A DNA stretch of 64,000 nt from Rhodohalobacter sp. SW132 (GCF_003390325.1 NZ_QUOK01000004.1:310001-374000), one strand, 5' to 3'; numbered from the stretch's first letter, positions 17,748 through 27,078 are shown. Program-made: numbers and translations. Notes: generated by a model from the letters alone, not told the origin.

Positions 17748-19016
17748 ATGCCCAATCTACCGCCCGGCTCTGACCCAAGTATTTCAGTTCTGCTCAACTG
17801 TTTGCACAGGGAGCCACATCGTTTTCCCACAAAACAGCTTACTGAAATGAACCGGAAGCAGTGGAAGCGCCTGGGCGATTGTGCAACTGAACACCGGGTG
17901 GTACCTCTTTTGTATCAAAGGCTTATGGCTGCCGGCGATGGGATCCAAACCGAAGCCTCACGTTCTTCACTTGAGTATATGAGTGCATACAGCCGGCAGG
18001 TATCTAAAAACAATCTTCTTTTCTACGGGGAACTTCGCAAACTGCTATCAGCGCTTGATGAAAAAAACATCCCCGTTATTCTCTTGAAGGGCATCTATCT
18101 TGCGGAGCACGTCTATGAAAATCGCGGGCTGCGGGAGATGAATGACATGGATCTTCTTTTCAAAAAAGAACACCTTGAAATAGTTTACCAATTACTGACT
18201 GAGATGGGGTATCAACCAATATCTCACGTATATATGAATGATATTAATCAAATCATTCAAATCAACAAACATTTACCCAGGCTCATAAAAAAAGATGTTG
18301 CCGGTATTGAAATTCACTGGAATATTACGAAACCAGGCAGATCATATCATATTGAACCTGATGGTATCATTCAAAGAGCTTCACCCATAAATAAAGCCGG
18401 CGTTAATGCTCTCTCATTAACAGCAGAGGATTTGCTTCTTCACCTTTGTCTGCATACCTCGTACCAACACAATTTTGCGTTCGGTTTGCGCCCATTTTGT
18501 GATTTGAAGACGGTGATTGACCGGTTTGATAAGCTGGACTGGGATGAAGTTTGTTCCCGATCGGCCGAATATGGATGGAGACGGGGCGTTCTTCTCTCCC
18601 TGGTGATTGCAAAAGATTTTTTGGGTGCGGATGTACCCGAAGACATAATAAAACGGCTTCATGCGGATGATTCTATTCCCGCACTTGTGGAGACAGCCCG
18701 GAGGCAAATCCTGACAAAAAAAGAAGATTCGAAAGCAGCCGGAAATGCTGTTATAACTTTTGCATCTGCTGAGGGCTTGACCGGAAAAACATCTGCGGTA
18801 ATCAAGCGCCTTTTTATATCCAAAGATCAGATGATTGCAAAGTATCCAATTCGCCCCGGCTCCCCGATGATCTATCTTTGGTACCTGGTCCGGTTTGGCC
18901 AGATGATATGGTTCCATACCTCTAAAATACTACGCGTTTCACGCGGTGATCCGGAGTACACCGGCATCATCGAACGAAAAGAAGAATTACACTCCTGGTT
19001 GAATAAAGAAAATTAG
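17748..19016 (+). CDS. Nucleotidyltransferase family protein (NTP_transf_5-like) of a RiPP-type cluster
   Basis: Cytoplasmic 422-residue protein of the Pol-beta-like nucleotidyltransferase clan. The signature is present: ILLKG at 111-115, then an Arg, then the acidic pair in NDMDLLF (Asp133 and Asp135), and a third acidic position in GIEIHW (187-191). LHLCLHTSYQ downstream is the usual helical follow-up. Members of this family often sit next to PqqD, HPr-kinase-like and lasso-B2 genes, as here, and are thought to modify a peptide or sugar with a nucleotide, but the substrate is not known. It is the first gene of a four-gene plus-strand run (17748-21170). The gap to the next gene is 175 bases, longer than the others, so a second promoter is possible. 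Confidence 0.85.
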   Translation: MPNLPPGSDPSISVLLNCLHREPHRFPTKQLTEMNRKQWKRLGDCATEHRVVPLLYQRLMAAGDGIQTEASRSSLEYMSAYSRQVSKNNLLFYGELRKLLSALDEKNIPVILLKGIYLAEHVYENRGLREMNDMDLLFKKEHLEIVYQLLTEMGYQPISHVYMNDINQIIQINKHLPRLIKKDVAGIEIHWNITKPGRSYHIEPDGIIQRASPINKAGVNALSLTAEDLLLHLCLHTSYQHNFAFGLRPFCDLKTVIDRFDKLDWDEVCSRSAEYGWRRGVLLSLVIAKDFLGADVPEDIIKRLHADDSIPALVETARRQILTKKEDSKAAGNAVITFASAEGLTGKTSAVIKRLFISKDQMIAKYPIRPGSPMIYLWYLVRFGQMIWFHTSKILRVSRGDPEYTGIIERKEELHSWLNKEN

Positions 19017-19191
19017 ATGATTCTGTGGAAATGTGGTTATAAAACGGGTTTCTGCATTTATCTTGTCTGTCCATACCTACATTTTATAACTCAAATTATA
19101 ACTCAACCATGTTAAGAGTTTTCAGTATTCATTTATCATTGATCGATGTTGAGTTCAGTTTCCGGCAATAGTTTCGTATTTTTTGTACCGC

Positions 19192-20214
19192 ATGAAAAAG
19201 CTTTCTACACACATTCCTGCCGATTTTCCATCCGTCGATGAACTCTATTCTATTTATGGAAAGAGGGTCAGAAGCAACTACCCAATGCCACTTCCGCAGG
19301 CCGGGGACGGACTGGTGGATCTTACGATCCGGTATGACGGAATTGTACCGAAAACTGAGGACCGCTCCCCAAACACCATGTACCGCACCTGGCAAAAAGA
19401 AGGAAAGAGTTGGCACCTGCGAATTTATAATCAATATGGGCACACTAATGAGTTCTCTTTTAGCGGGGATGGAACTGATATTCGTGCGACCCAAAGCTGG
19501 CCGGAGTGGCGTGATACGCTTTTCAACCTGATGAACGTGGTGATGGCCTCTGCGGCATCAATCCAGGGAGATAACATATTGCACGCATCATCGCTCGTCC
19601 GCCACGATAAAGCGTTGCTGATAACCGGAATCAGTGGTGCCGGGAAATCATCTCTTTCGGCCGCATTTGCCGCCAACGGCTTTTCGGTGCATTCTGATGA
19701 TATCGCCCTCATTCAAAATGATAATGATGGTAACCCGGTTGTGATGCCGGGCTATCCGCGGATCAAAGTGAAACCGGGCATAACGAAGTATGTAGAGAAT
19801 TTGAATGGTGCGAACCTGATTCCGCTTACTGTTGATTCTGATGCGCTAAGGGCCGTTGAAAAACTGAATGGCCTCAACCAGGGAATTGAGGACGCTGAAA
19901 AATGGCTCACGGCCGGTGAACTGCCCGGGGGATTTTATGACAGTCCGGCCCCGGTTCATGCAATACTAATTCTTGATGAGCGCAGAGAAGATATCAGCGT
20001 TCCGGTTGTTACGGAAATGAAGAATGCGCAGGCGGTGATGGGTCTTGTCGAGCATATCTATGGCCGGGAGTGGCTCAATCTGCCAGGACAAAAATCGCTG
20101 GAATTTTGTATACAGCTTGCCAGCCGGTTGCCGGTCTACAGGGTAAACTTGCCGGACAACCTGCACCTTCTGCCGGCATCGGCTGATCTGCTGTACCGGG
20201 AAATCATGGGCTAA
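19192..20214 (+). CDS. HPr kinase/phosphorylase-like protein
   Basis: Cytoplasmic 340-residue kinase related to the C-terminal domain of HPr kinase. The P-loop is GISGAGKSS at 146-154, preceded by the conserved LHASSLV, and followed by HSDDIALI at 167-174, which holds the catalytic Asp pair. The N-terminal ~120 residues replace the HprK regulatory domain. Homologues in lasso peptide clusters phosphorylate the C-terminus of the precursor peptide (known for Paenibacillus-type clusters), so peptide phosphorylation is a reasonable guess; carbohydrate regulation via HPr is less likely. The ATG at 19192 is preferred to a TTG nine bases upstream. Ten bases separate its stop from the start of the B2-like protease gene. 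Confidence 0.87.
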   Translation: MKKLSTHIPADFPSVDELYSIYGKRVRSNYPMPLPQAGDGLVDLTIRYDGIVPKTEDRSPNTMYRTWQKEGKSWHLRIYNQYGHTNEFSFSGDGTDIRATQSWPEWRDTLFNLMNVVMASAASIQGDNILHASSLVRHDKALLITGISGAGKSSLSAAFAANGFSVHSDDIALIQNDNDGNPVVMPGYPRIKVKPGITKYVENLNGANLIPLTVDSDALRAVEKLNGLNQGIEDAEKWLTAGELPGGFYDSPAPVHAILILDERREDISVPVVTEMKNAQAVMGLVEHIYGREWLNLPGQKSLEFCIQLASRLPVYRVNLPDNLHLLPASADLLYREIMG

Positions 20215-20224
20215 TTCTGATCTT

Positions 20225-20782
20225 ATGCAAAATAAAAGTAAATATACCGCTTCTAAACCCGCAACGACGGGATTAGTAACAAGGTTTTTCAGTAAACCGG
20301 CCCGTTATCGCAGGCGACTGATGGAGGCGCTCTTTTGGATTGCTGTCATGCGATTTGTGATAAGATTCCTGCCATTCCGGGTGCTGAAGAGACTGGTCGG
20401 GGGTTCCGAAGGTCGCGTTCATGACCGTCAGGATAGATCGCACCTGGAATCTGGATCAATAATGGAAATGGAAACAACTATAGAAGCGTCAGACGGCGCA
20501 GTCGAGACTGTTCAGGATATCGTTAGGGCTGTCAGATCGGTGAGCCGGAGAACTCCATGGGAGAGTAAGTGCCTGGTTCAATCATCTGCTGCAAAAATCA
20601 TGATGAATAAGGCGGGTATTCCAAGTGAATTATGCCTCGGAGTACTGAAGCCGGGTTCTGCACAAAGATCAGAATCCGGCAAAAATGAGATGCGTCCCCA
20701 CGCCTGGCTCATTGCCGAAAACCACGTGGTGCTTGGAGGAGAGAACCTTGAACAATACGTGATGGTATCACGGTTTAGATGA
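20225..20782 (+). CDS. Lasso peptide biosynthesis B2-like protease (transglutaminase-like)
   Basis: 185-residue cysteine protease of the B2 kind, which removes the leader from lasso precursors. The catalytic Cys is Cys116 in PWESKCLVQS, and the catalytic His is His159 in RPHAWLI; the third residue, usually Asp/Glu, is probably in the AENHVVLGG turn. The N-terminal part has a hydrophobic helix (EALFWIAVMRFVIRFLPF) that is also common in B2 proteins and may hold it at the membrane. It follows the kinase gene closely and is followed 106 bases later by the PqqD-like B1 gene. A spacer between the helix and the protease domain (about 60-95) is polar and probably flexible. The missing partner is the asparagine-synthetase-like cyclase, which is not in the window. 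Confidence 0.87.
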   Translation: MQNKSKYTASKPATTGLVTRFFSKPARYRRRLMEALFWIAVMRFVIRFLPFRVLKRLVGGSEGRVHDRQDRSHLESGSIMEMETTIEASDGAVETVQDIVRAVRSVSRRTPWESKCLVQSSAAKIMMNKAGIPSELCLGVLKPGSAQRSESGKNEMRPHAWLIAENHVVLGGENLEQYVMVSRFR

Positions 20783-20888
20783 CGTTTAGATGAAAGCGAA
20801 TTTAAAATTTCAGTCTTTTTAGAAGCTATCAACAAACGTATTGTTAACAGATAAAAGAAACTAAACCAACCAAAAGATTACCTCATAT

Positions 20889-21170
20889 ATGATTACTCCA
20901 AATAGTAAAATTAAACGGTCGTCCCGTCCCCTCTCCTCGCAGGTTGCCGATGAACTGGTGATGTTTGATACAGAATCAGGCAAATATTATGGATTAAACA
21001 ACATAGCCACTGAAGTCTGGAATAAGATTGAAGAACCTGTTACGGTTGAGGAACTGTGCAGAGCACTGACGGATGAGTTTGATGTGACACCTCAGCAATG
21101 CCGCGAGGATATGCTGGAGTTCCTGCCGCAACTGGTGGAGAAAGGTTTGATTGAGGTTGAAAAAGTCTGA
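20889..21170 (+). CDS. PqqD family protein (RiPP recognition element, lasso B1-like)
   Basis: 93-residue stand-alone RRE of the PqqD family. The pattern is typical: RPLSSQVADELVMFDTESGKYYGLNNIATEVWNKIEEPVTVEELCRALTDEFDV, a winged helix-turn-helix in which the first strand binds the leader peptide, then a helix QCREDMLEFLPQLVEKGLIE. It should bind the leader of a precursor peptide and deliver it to the B2-like protease and the kinase. It ends the plus-strand cluster. No precursor gene is seen on the plus strand; the best candidate lies convergently at 21580-21744. Confidence 0.9.
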   Translation: MITPNSKIKRSSRPLSSQVADELVMFDTESGKYYGLNNIATEVWNKIEEPVTVEELCRALTDEFDVTPQQCREDMLEFLPQLVEKGLIEVEKV

Positions 21171-21201
21171 ATGACGTGAAGTGCATGGAGAGACATTAGG
21201 A

Positions 21202-21542
21202 AGACATGGTATTTCTCAGGACCTGTAACCCAGCGTCAGCTGGTACTTTGTAGATGTTCAAATGCTGAGAATGGTGTTATTGTACAGAAATGCCATGTCT
21301 GTTAGGTGAGAGGAATAGACATGGTATTTCTCAAGATTCAGAGTTTGGCATGGATTGGGAAGTTGTTGAAGTTCCAAAACTGGGAATGGAGATTTTGAAT
21401 TGAATTACAATATATTGGGACAGGGAGTCAAGTGTGAAAGAGACATCGCATTTCTGAGGACTGGAAGTTTTGCACGGTCAATAGTCTTTAAGGACGCAAG
21501 CAGGCAAAATAATTGTGCTAATACACGAGAAATGCCATGCCT
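21202..21542. repeat. Five copies of a 16-bp motif in both orientations
   Basis: Consensus AGACATGGCATTTCTC. Copies: 21202-21217 (direct), 21285-21300 (inverted), 21317-21332 (direct, identical to the first), 21441-21456 (direct, diverged) and 21527-21542 (inverted). Direct/inverted pairs could fold into long hairpins. The rest of this ~400-base stretch between the PqqD-like gene and the small gene at 21580 holds no other gene that I can support. Confidence 0.7.
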
Positions 21543-21579
21543 GACGTTCGTGCTAGTCTGCTTGGTAATAACGCATCGC

Positions 21580-21744
21580 TTAAGAGACTTGTTGAGGGGA
21601 ATACGGCAGTCCCGGTTGTTGTTCGGTATTGCGAAAGTCTTCCTCCATAACTTTCGGTTTAGTCCAGGGCCGTTTGGACAGGTTGGGCTTCTGGGCTTTT
21701 TGCTGCGGGTCGTGCTTGTGCTGGTCGCTGGATGCTCTGTTCAT
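21580..21744 (-). CDS. Small protein, candidate RiPP precursor peptide
   Basis: 54-residue frame: a polar N-terminal half rich in Gln, His and Lys (MNRASSDQHKHDPQQKAQK), then KRPWTKPKVMEEDFRNTEQQ and a short tail ending in SPQQVS. The segment WTKPKV resembles the YxxPxL element that B1/PqqD proteins recognise in lasso-type leaders, and a Thr follows 8 residues later, where leaders often have a conserved Thr. The tail after Thr does not start with Gly, so a classical lasso ring is not obvious. It is antisense to, and lies 410 bases beyond, the PqqD-like gene, and 45 bases downstream of the stop of the secreted protein gene 21790-23682 on the same strand. No ribosome-binding site is evident. 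The reading is a motif-based hypothesis. Confidence 0.45.
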   Translation of the reverse strand: MNRASSDQHKHDPQQKAQKPNLSKRPWTKPKVMEEDFRNTEQQPGLPYSPQQVS

Positions 21745-21789
21745 AATGCTTAAATTTTAAGAAATAAAAAGGTCTGTTGTAATTCGGCG

Positions 21790-23682
21790 TTATTTAATCA
21801 ATGTCATGCGGCGGGTCATCGAACCCTGACCGGTATCCAGATGATAGATGTAGGTGCCGCTGGAGAGGTTCGAGGCGTCAAAGGTTACTTCGTGCGTTCC
21901 AGCGTTCATCTGCCCATTGACCAGCGTTGCCACTTTCCGTCCGGTGATATCGAAGACGTTTAGGGTTACGTGGCTCTGCTCCGGCAGCGCGTAGCTGATG
22001 ACCGTGCTCGGGTTAAACGGGTTCGGGTAGTTTTGCCGCAGGCTCAGCTCCGTTGGTAGTTCTGCCGGGCCGTCGATGCTTACCGAGGTTTTTGCGGAGA
22101 TGACAAACCGCGGGCTGTCTCCGGAGCTTTTGGCCATTTTAGGTCCTTCGGCAAGAAGCGCCATCGGATCGGTAACGGCTTTTTGCCGATGCCCCTCAAG
22201 CGTAAATTCATACTCAGTTTGCCCGTTTAGCTCAATGGCTACGTTTTCCCTGCGATCTTCCAGGAACAGCGGCTGGCCGAAAGAACCGTTGATCTCGGTG
22301 GTACGAAGTGTATAGGTACCGGGCAGGGTGGCGTCTACCTCCAGGGGCAGTTCAAAGTCGCTGCCGGGCCGGGGCAGCATGCTGATGTCGAACAGCCCGC
22401 CGGTTTTCTTCCCAGCAAGCAGAGTGTGATCTGCAGAAAGCGGCTGAAGCTGGTGAGCGTCGCCCTTAGTCTGCTCCAAAGAGCCGCCTTCGCTAAAGAC
22501 CATCCAGGCGGAGTTGCTCATGCCTTGCCCGCTGAGCTCCAGGCGAATGACGTCACGTTCGGGCTGTTTACCAAGAAAACCGCCTTTAATTATGGCGTCC
22601 TCCGTAAATTCAACAGAACCATTACTCCCAATAGTCTGGACAAAAAAGCCCTGGAACGGGGCGAGGATACCGAGTTCAATATCACCTGCTGTACCATTCC
22701 ATGTTTTCCAGCTTCCTGAACCGACTAGTCCATCTTCGGTATCACCACCGGCATTACCACTTTCATCGTTTACATCCCAAACGTAAACAACGTCCGTCAG
22801 GTTGGTTTTCGCTAACTGATCAAAGAATATGGGGGAAGCAAACGGGTTGCCGAGCAGCGTCCAGCCTCCATTATTACTGTTTGCATCTTGCGTAAATCCT
22901 GCGCTGTTTTCCTCACCGCTCACGGACAACGTCTTGGGAAAAGAGCCTTCCACATCGAACTCATCATCCTGGAATACATAGACCAGGATCCCGGTACCCG
23001 CGCTGATCGTGCCGGACAGATCGGTTACCCCGATCCAGTTGTCGCGGGAGTTTCCCGTAGCGGTGTTATCCCATGTAAATACGTTGGGATCGCCATTACT
23101 GGTATTGCCGCCAACGGCACCCTGGGTATAGATGGGAGAGAGGAAGTCTGAAAACGAAGTCTCTACAGGGGTGGAGAGCAGGCGGTAGCCTTCGAGGCCG
23201 GTGATTTGAACTGTCGATTTTTTCACTTTTCCTGAGAGAATAACAGTAACATTTTCTGTCCCGGAAGAACTCAATGTAATATTACCACTATATGTATCTG
23301 CACCCAGACCGGCAGCTAATCTCACATAAATCGTTTCAGAAACTGAACCTCCTGATTGGGAAAGGGTAATGTTACTATTTGTGAACCCGCTGCCGGGTGT
23401 TGTACTGATTTCGAAATTAGAAGGAGGTGCTACTGTGATATCTCCCCCAAGATCTGTGCCTTCAACAGTAAAGCTTTGCTCATTGGATGGACCGGAACCT
23501 TCAAGATAATCCAAGCCAGATAAGCTTGATGGATTTTCATCAATTATTGGATCACTAACAAGGTTCTCGGGCGATATGCTATGCCCGTGCCCCACCTGCA
23601 TCCCAAACAATAAAATCACCAAAGTAGCTGCGGCCGCGGTTGTAATCAATTTGCGAAGAAAAGGCTGTATTGTCTGTTTCAT
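21790..23682 (-). CDS. Secreted protein with C-terminal sorting (T9SS type A/FlgD-like) domain
   Basis: Secreted 630-residue protein. The signal peptide is [28 protein letters not shown]. Residues ~60-150 form a beta-sandwich ([35 protein letters not shown]) seen in many surface proteins of this phylum. The middle part ([27 protein letters not shown]) is typical of large secreted proteins that carry sorting domains. The last ~85 residues are the sorting module: [19 protein letters not shown], then [19 protein letters not shown] and [22 protein letters not shown], recognised by type IX-like secretion in this group. The start at 23682 is the ATG; a TTG four codons before it is rejected. Function of the passenger is unknown. 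It borders the RiPP-type cluster and the polysaccharide locus. Confidence 0.88.
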   Translation of the reverse strand: MKQTIQPFLRKLITTAAAATLVILLFGMQVGHGHSISPENLVSDPIIDENPSSLSGLDYLEGSGPSNEQSFTVEGTDLGGDITVAPPSNFEISTTPGSGFTNSNITLSQSGGSVSETIYVRLAAGLGADTYSGNITLSSSGTENVTVILSGKVKKSTVQITGLEGYRLLSTPVETSFSDFLSPIYTQGAVGGNTSNGDPNVFTWDNTATGNSRDNWIGVTDLSGTISAGTGILVYVFQDDEFDVEGSFPKTLSVSGEENSAGFTQDANSNNGGWTLLGNPFASPIFFDQLAKTNLTDVVYVWDVNDESGNAGGDTEDGLVGSGSWKTWNGTAGDIELGILAPFQGFFVQTIGSNGSVEFTEDAIIKGGFLGKQPERDVIRLELSGQGMSNSAWMVFSEGGSLEQTKGDAHQLQPLSADHTLLAGKKTGGLFDISMLPRPGSDFELPLEVDATLPGTYTLRTTEINGSFGQPLFLEDRRENVAIELNGQTEYEFTLEGHRQKAVTDPMALLAEGPKMAKSSGDSPRFVISAKTSVSIDGPAELPTELSLRQNYPNPFNPSTVISYALPEQSHVTLNVFDITGRKVATLVNGQMNAGTHEVTFDASNLSSGTYIYHLDTGQGSMTRRMTLIK

Positions 23683-23963
23683 GTGAGTACCCAAGTGTGT
23701 ATTGTAGTTTGCCAGTTTAAATCAAATTTAGCAGGGAAAAGAATCCCCATTACTATGCTGCTGAATTTGTCAGTGTTAAATCTTTTTCTGGAATATTTTT
23801 AAAAGTATTTGGCCGAAGTCCGATTTATTGGAAACGGAGTGATACAGGCCTCCCGAAGCCAGTGTTATACTGGTCCTGATATTCGCGATCAGATCTCCTA
23901 TCGTTAGTATTGGCTGGAGATGACAGCCAGTGGCAGATTTTTCTGTCAAATCTTCCATCATAA

Positions 23964-25052
23964 TCAGGCACTTCGCGCGCGTTTAATGAGAATATTGTAG
24001 AAAGCTTTGCAGAAATAATGGATGTCGGTTCGAATCGGTTTTTCTTTGTAAGCTTCGATATAGGCGCGTTCCGACTCCATGATCTCCTCAAACGTCTCAG
24101 GCATATCCACATAAAACGGAGGAACGAGACCCGGCTTGACGGATGTGCGTAGCTCTTTCATCTCATCGGAGTAAAGACTGAAATAGTGTCGGCTCAGGGG
24201 ACGCACCCCAACAAGTTTCATCTCCCCTTTTAGTGCGTTCCAGATCATCGGCAGCTCGTCTATCCAAAGCTTTCGGAGAACCCGTCCCCAGCTTGTAATT
24301 CGGAAATCGTTATTGATTTTACCGCCGTTCTGAAGGTCATTCTTTTCGTATATATAATCCTGGATATATTCAGAAAATGGGTGCATGGTGCGGATCTTGG
24401 AGACATTGATTAACTCGCCCTTGTAGCCAACCCTCTTGAGGGTGACCAGTACACCGTAGGTAGGTTCCATATCAAACAAAGGATCAGTCACCTTTTTGGC
24501 GATAAACCAAGTTTTGTGACCGATCAGGCGGTGATTGAGCACCTTAAAACCACAGGAGTGCAGACGTCCGAGCGTTTCAGTTCTGCTAAGAACCCGGTTG
24601 CGTCCTTTGGTGATGGCGTAGTAGATCTTGTGGGTCAGCCTTGTTTTGGGCATCACCCGCTTCAGAATAAAATCAAGGAAATAGTATAAGTAGTTGAAAG
24701 GCTTTGGAAATTTGGCCAGGATTCGTTTGCGGCGTGACCCGACCGTCTCGGCACAGACTAAGATATATTTTCCCTTCTGGAGATGTTGATTTGCAGTTTC
24801 AAGAAACTTATTAATGGTCCTGATATCGTTAAGGCGCTCAACATTAGCGTACCCGGAATGATCCGGATTACATGGCCTTAACTGTTCAGGCTGAATGGTG
24901 TTGATCCAGAAAAAATCATCTTCGGTAAGTGCCCCGTGAAAGGTATCATTAATAAACGCGGATATCTGAGTATCAACTCTTGTTTTCCGTCCAATCCATG
25001 ATTTTAAAGCAGGCTTTAATTCTCTCGCCTGTACTGATGATGCAGTGCTCAT
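23964..25052 (-). CDS. Sugar transferase (bacterial sugar transferase family, priming-type)
   Basis: 362-residue protein whose C-terminal ~190 residues match the undecaprenyl-phosphate sugar-phosphate transferase family: KIRTMHPFSEYIQ, then DFRITSWGRVLRKLWIDELPMIWNALKGEMKLVGVRPLS and VKPGLVPPFYVD. These enzymes put the first sugar on the lipid carrier. The N-terminal ~165 residues are soluble and lack the usual membrane helices; they contain FLETANQHLQKGKYILVCAETVG and may bind the partner or act in another step. In this phylum such short forms occur in polysaccharide loci without the WbaP-type helices. It is the last gene of the locus in transcription order, and its 3' neighbour is the sorting-domain protein. 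Product sugar not known. Confidence 0.85.
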   Translation of the reverse strand: MSTASSVQARELKPALKSWIGRKTRVDTQISAFINDTFHGALTEDDFFWINTIQPEQLRPCNPDHSGYANVERLNDIRTINKFLETANQHLQKGKYILVCAETVGSRRKRILAKFPKPFNYLYYFLDFILKRVMPKTRLTHKIYYAITKGRNRVLSRTETLGRLHSCGFKVLNHRLIGHKTWFIAKKVTDPLFDMEPTYGVLVTLKRVGYKGELINVSKIRTMHPFSEYIQDYIYEKNDLQNGGKINNDFRITSWGRVLRKLWIDELPMIWNALKGEMKLVGVRPLSRHYFSLYSDEMKELRTSVKPGLVPPFYVDMPETFEEIMESERAYIEAYKEKPIRTDIHYFCKAFYNILIKRARSA

Positions 25053-25812
25053 ATTATTCCCCTAAGCCCAGTGATAAATAAGTGCCCCTAACGCAGCTTT
25101 CTCAGATTATAGAGCGTATTGATTACTTATAAAAGTTAAAAATAATTAATATAATTACTGTAGATATAGTCATTATGCTATAAGAAAAGATATATACTGC
25201 CTGATACAGCAACGTATATTGATAAGTGATGGGATAGATTTAAACAAGTTCTCTCGAAAGATATAAACAGCTGTTGCTCAATGGTTTAGAAATACTTAAA
25301 ACCAGAAGAGCAGCGTTGAGTTCTGCACAGAAAATCACTGTATTAATTTCCCTGCGCCATCTTAATTCGCAGAAATGAATCTCTCTTAGTCTCTCCGTCA
25401 CTTCCTCCCTAAATATCCAGTTCCCTGCGTATCAAATATCACCCTGAACATGGGAGGCCTACTGTATGTGGAGTGTGCTCCCGCAATCCTGCGGGACCAG
25501 AAAAACACTGGCTGCGGCAGGTTGAATGTTTGCTCTCGCGAACGTTGAACTGTTGAGTACGCCCCCGCACTTCTGCGGGACCAGAAAAGCACTGGCTTGG
25601 GCGTGTGGAGAGTGCCTGCGGCACGTTAAACTGTTGAATCGTTCTTCGACCTTTACATTTTTTGCCAACTTATACGATTCGCCGATTCAACGTGAGCGGA
25701 GCGAACTCTCGACAGTTCAACGATTCAACGCGCGACAGCGCACTCCACGCGAACACAGTGAGCACTCAACGATTCGCGTGAGCATTGAAAGTACAATATG
25801 AATCGGGATCTT
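25053..25812. other. Intergenic stretch holding two hairpin repeats and degenerate repeats
   Basis: No gene is supported. Besides the hairpin repeats at 25480-25596, the stretch 25640-25800 has degenerate repetition of CGATTCAACG-like and GTTGAA-like words. Several overlapping frames across it are only shadows of the repeats. The promoter of the sugar transferase gene should lie just above 25052. Confidence 0.5.
25480..25596. repeat. Two copies of a 33-bp double-hairpin repeat
   Basis: Copies at 25480-25512 and 25564-25596 begin CCCGCA, then TGCGGG (first hairpin), then ACCAG and CTGG around an A-rich loop (second hairpin). A third copy lies at 47255-47287. Copies differ at only a few positions in the loops, so the stems are conserved, as in REP-type elements. 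Confidence 0.8.
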
Positions 25813-27078
25813 TCAGAAAAACCTCTTCAACTCATTTTTGATAAACGAGGGGTAAACCTGCATGAGTTGCTCTTCGAACCGGATGCCTGTTTCGTACGTC
25901 CGCGCCCGGAAATCGTTTCCCTGGTATCGGTATGCAATTGGGAATCGCGGGGCCGGGCGAATGCGAACAGGGCCTGCATCACGGTATTTTCGCGGTGATA
26001 ATGGCAGTGACATATAAAATCCAAAATTGGATCCAAGCCGTGTGTTAATCCCAAAAAAGCCAAATTCCACTTCACTAAAATGGCGGTGCACCTGTACTCT
26101 TGTACCAAAATCATCGTACAAAAACCGGCCGTACTGCGCACGTATATTTAAATCATAGGACCTCCAGCGGTAATCAGCCGAAAGAGTGTAGAATGAATAA
26201 GGCCGGTTCTCTGTAATTGGAAAATTAACTTCACCCGTAAACGATGTAAACCGGGTGTAGCCGGCATCCAAGGTTAGGGAGAAAATCTCTTGATACAGAA
26301 AAGCCTTAATGGCTGAATGCACCCCTGCCCTGTTGCGGCCGAAGATTCCCGCTGAAACGGCTCCATGCAGGCCTTCATCCAGGGTAAAATGACGTGAAAG
26401 TGTTGCAAGGGCCGGCCTGATATATGTATTGTCATCAAAATTATTATAAAGTGGTACAGCTAATCTTGCATTGGCCGTAAAACCCCTGCCCAGCGGTAAG
26501 GCAATTTCCGGCTCAAGATCAAATGCAAAACGGTAGGGTTCATTGTAATTGCCCAGCTGGTAACGCATTCCCAGGCCGACGGGAAACACCGGCCTGAAAC
26601 GGGTTCGGTGCCGCACTGTACGATGACCGTCCGCACGGGCAAATGGGAGTGAACGTGTATGTAGTGTGATCTCTGTGGCATCAAGCCAGGCTTCATACCT
26701 TTTACCGCCATTTAAAAAACCGTCCAGGCTGCTTATGGATGTGATGACAGCAAGTACCGGCACTTCTGACTGGCGAATAATTACAGTAAGTGAATCGGCT
26801 GAAACCTCAGCCCGGCCTGCAAAGGTTAATACATTGGCTAACGCCTCAGCTTCTGACCTGTAGATTCGATTTTCATAGGCAACGAACAGGTGAGCGCCTG
26901 TTTTCATGACTGTAACATTTTCGAAACCATGTTCTGTAAGCTGACCTGCAAGGGACTGAGGCTGTGCTGCCCCTGGTAAAAACAGCATGGCGAGGACCCC
27001 GGTTATGAAGCCATAGCACAGTTCTTGAAACCTTATAGATTTCGGTATACAACCGATATTGAACGGGTTATGGTTCAT
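25813..27078 (-). CDS. YjbH-like outer membrane protein, C-terminal half
   Basis: Exported 421-residue protein that resembles the second half of the YjbH/GfcD exopolysaccharide protein. An N-terminal signal (RFQELCYGFITGVLAMLFLPGAAQ) precedes a periplasmic part (LAGQLTEHGFENVTVMKTGAHLFVAYENRIYRS) and then strand-rich barrel sequence with alternating aromatics (AYRYQGNDFRARTYETGIRFEEQLMQVYPSFIKNEL). The gene overlaps the previous one as ATGA, so translation is coupled. With it, the total is 680 residues, close to full-length E. coli YjbH. Their normal role is in the export or control of extracellular polysaccharide at the outer membrane, in line with the surrounding locus. Splitting into two genes is unusual compared with the single-chain homologue. 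Confidence 0.75.
   Translation of the reverse strand: MNHNPFNIGCIPKSIRFQELCYGFITGVLAMLFLPGAAQPQSLAGQLTEHGFENVTVMKTGAHLFVAYENRIYRSEAEALANVLTFAGRAEVSADSLTVIIRQSEVPVLAVITSISSLDGFLNGGKRYEAWLDATEITLHTRSLPFARADGHRTVRHRTRFRPVFPVGLGMRYQLGNYNEPYRFAFDLEPEIALPLGRGFTANARLAVPLYNNFDDNTYIRPALATLSRHFTLDEGLHGAVSAGIFGRNRAGVHSAIKAFLYQEIFSLTLDAGYTRFTSFTGEVNFPITENRPYSFYTLSADYRWRSYDLNIRAQYGRFLYDDFGTRVQVHRHFSEVEFGFFGINTRLGSNFGFYMSLPLSPRKYRDAGPVRIRPAPRFPIAYRYQGNDFRARTYETGIRFEEQLMQVYPSFIKNELKRFF

Noticed and set aside
19017-19191. Search for a precursor gene between the nucleotidyltransferase and the kinase
   Set aside because: The only ATG frame (32 codons, MILWKCGYKTGFC...) lacks a leader-like motif, so it is not a credible precursor.
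21400-21753. 117-codon plus-strand frame after the PqqD-like gene
   Set aside because: It crosses three of the repeat copies, has no family resemblance and lies antisense to the more protein-like 54-residue frame.
25480-25596. CRISPR array from regularly recurring hairpins
   Set aside because: Only two units here, 33-bp palindromic repeats with an AT-rich spacer and a third copy 22 kb away; no cas genes.
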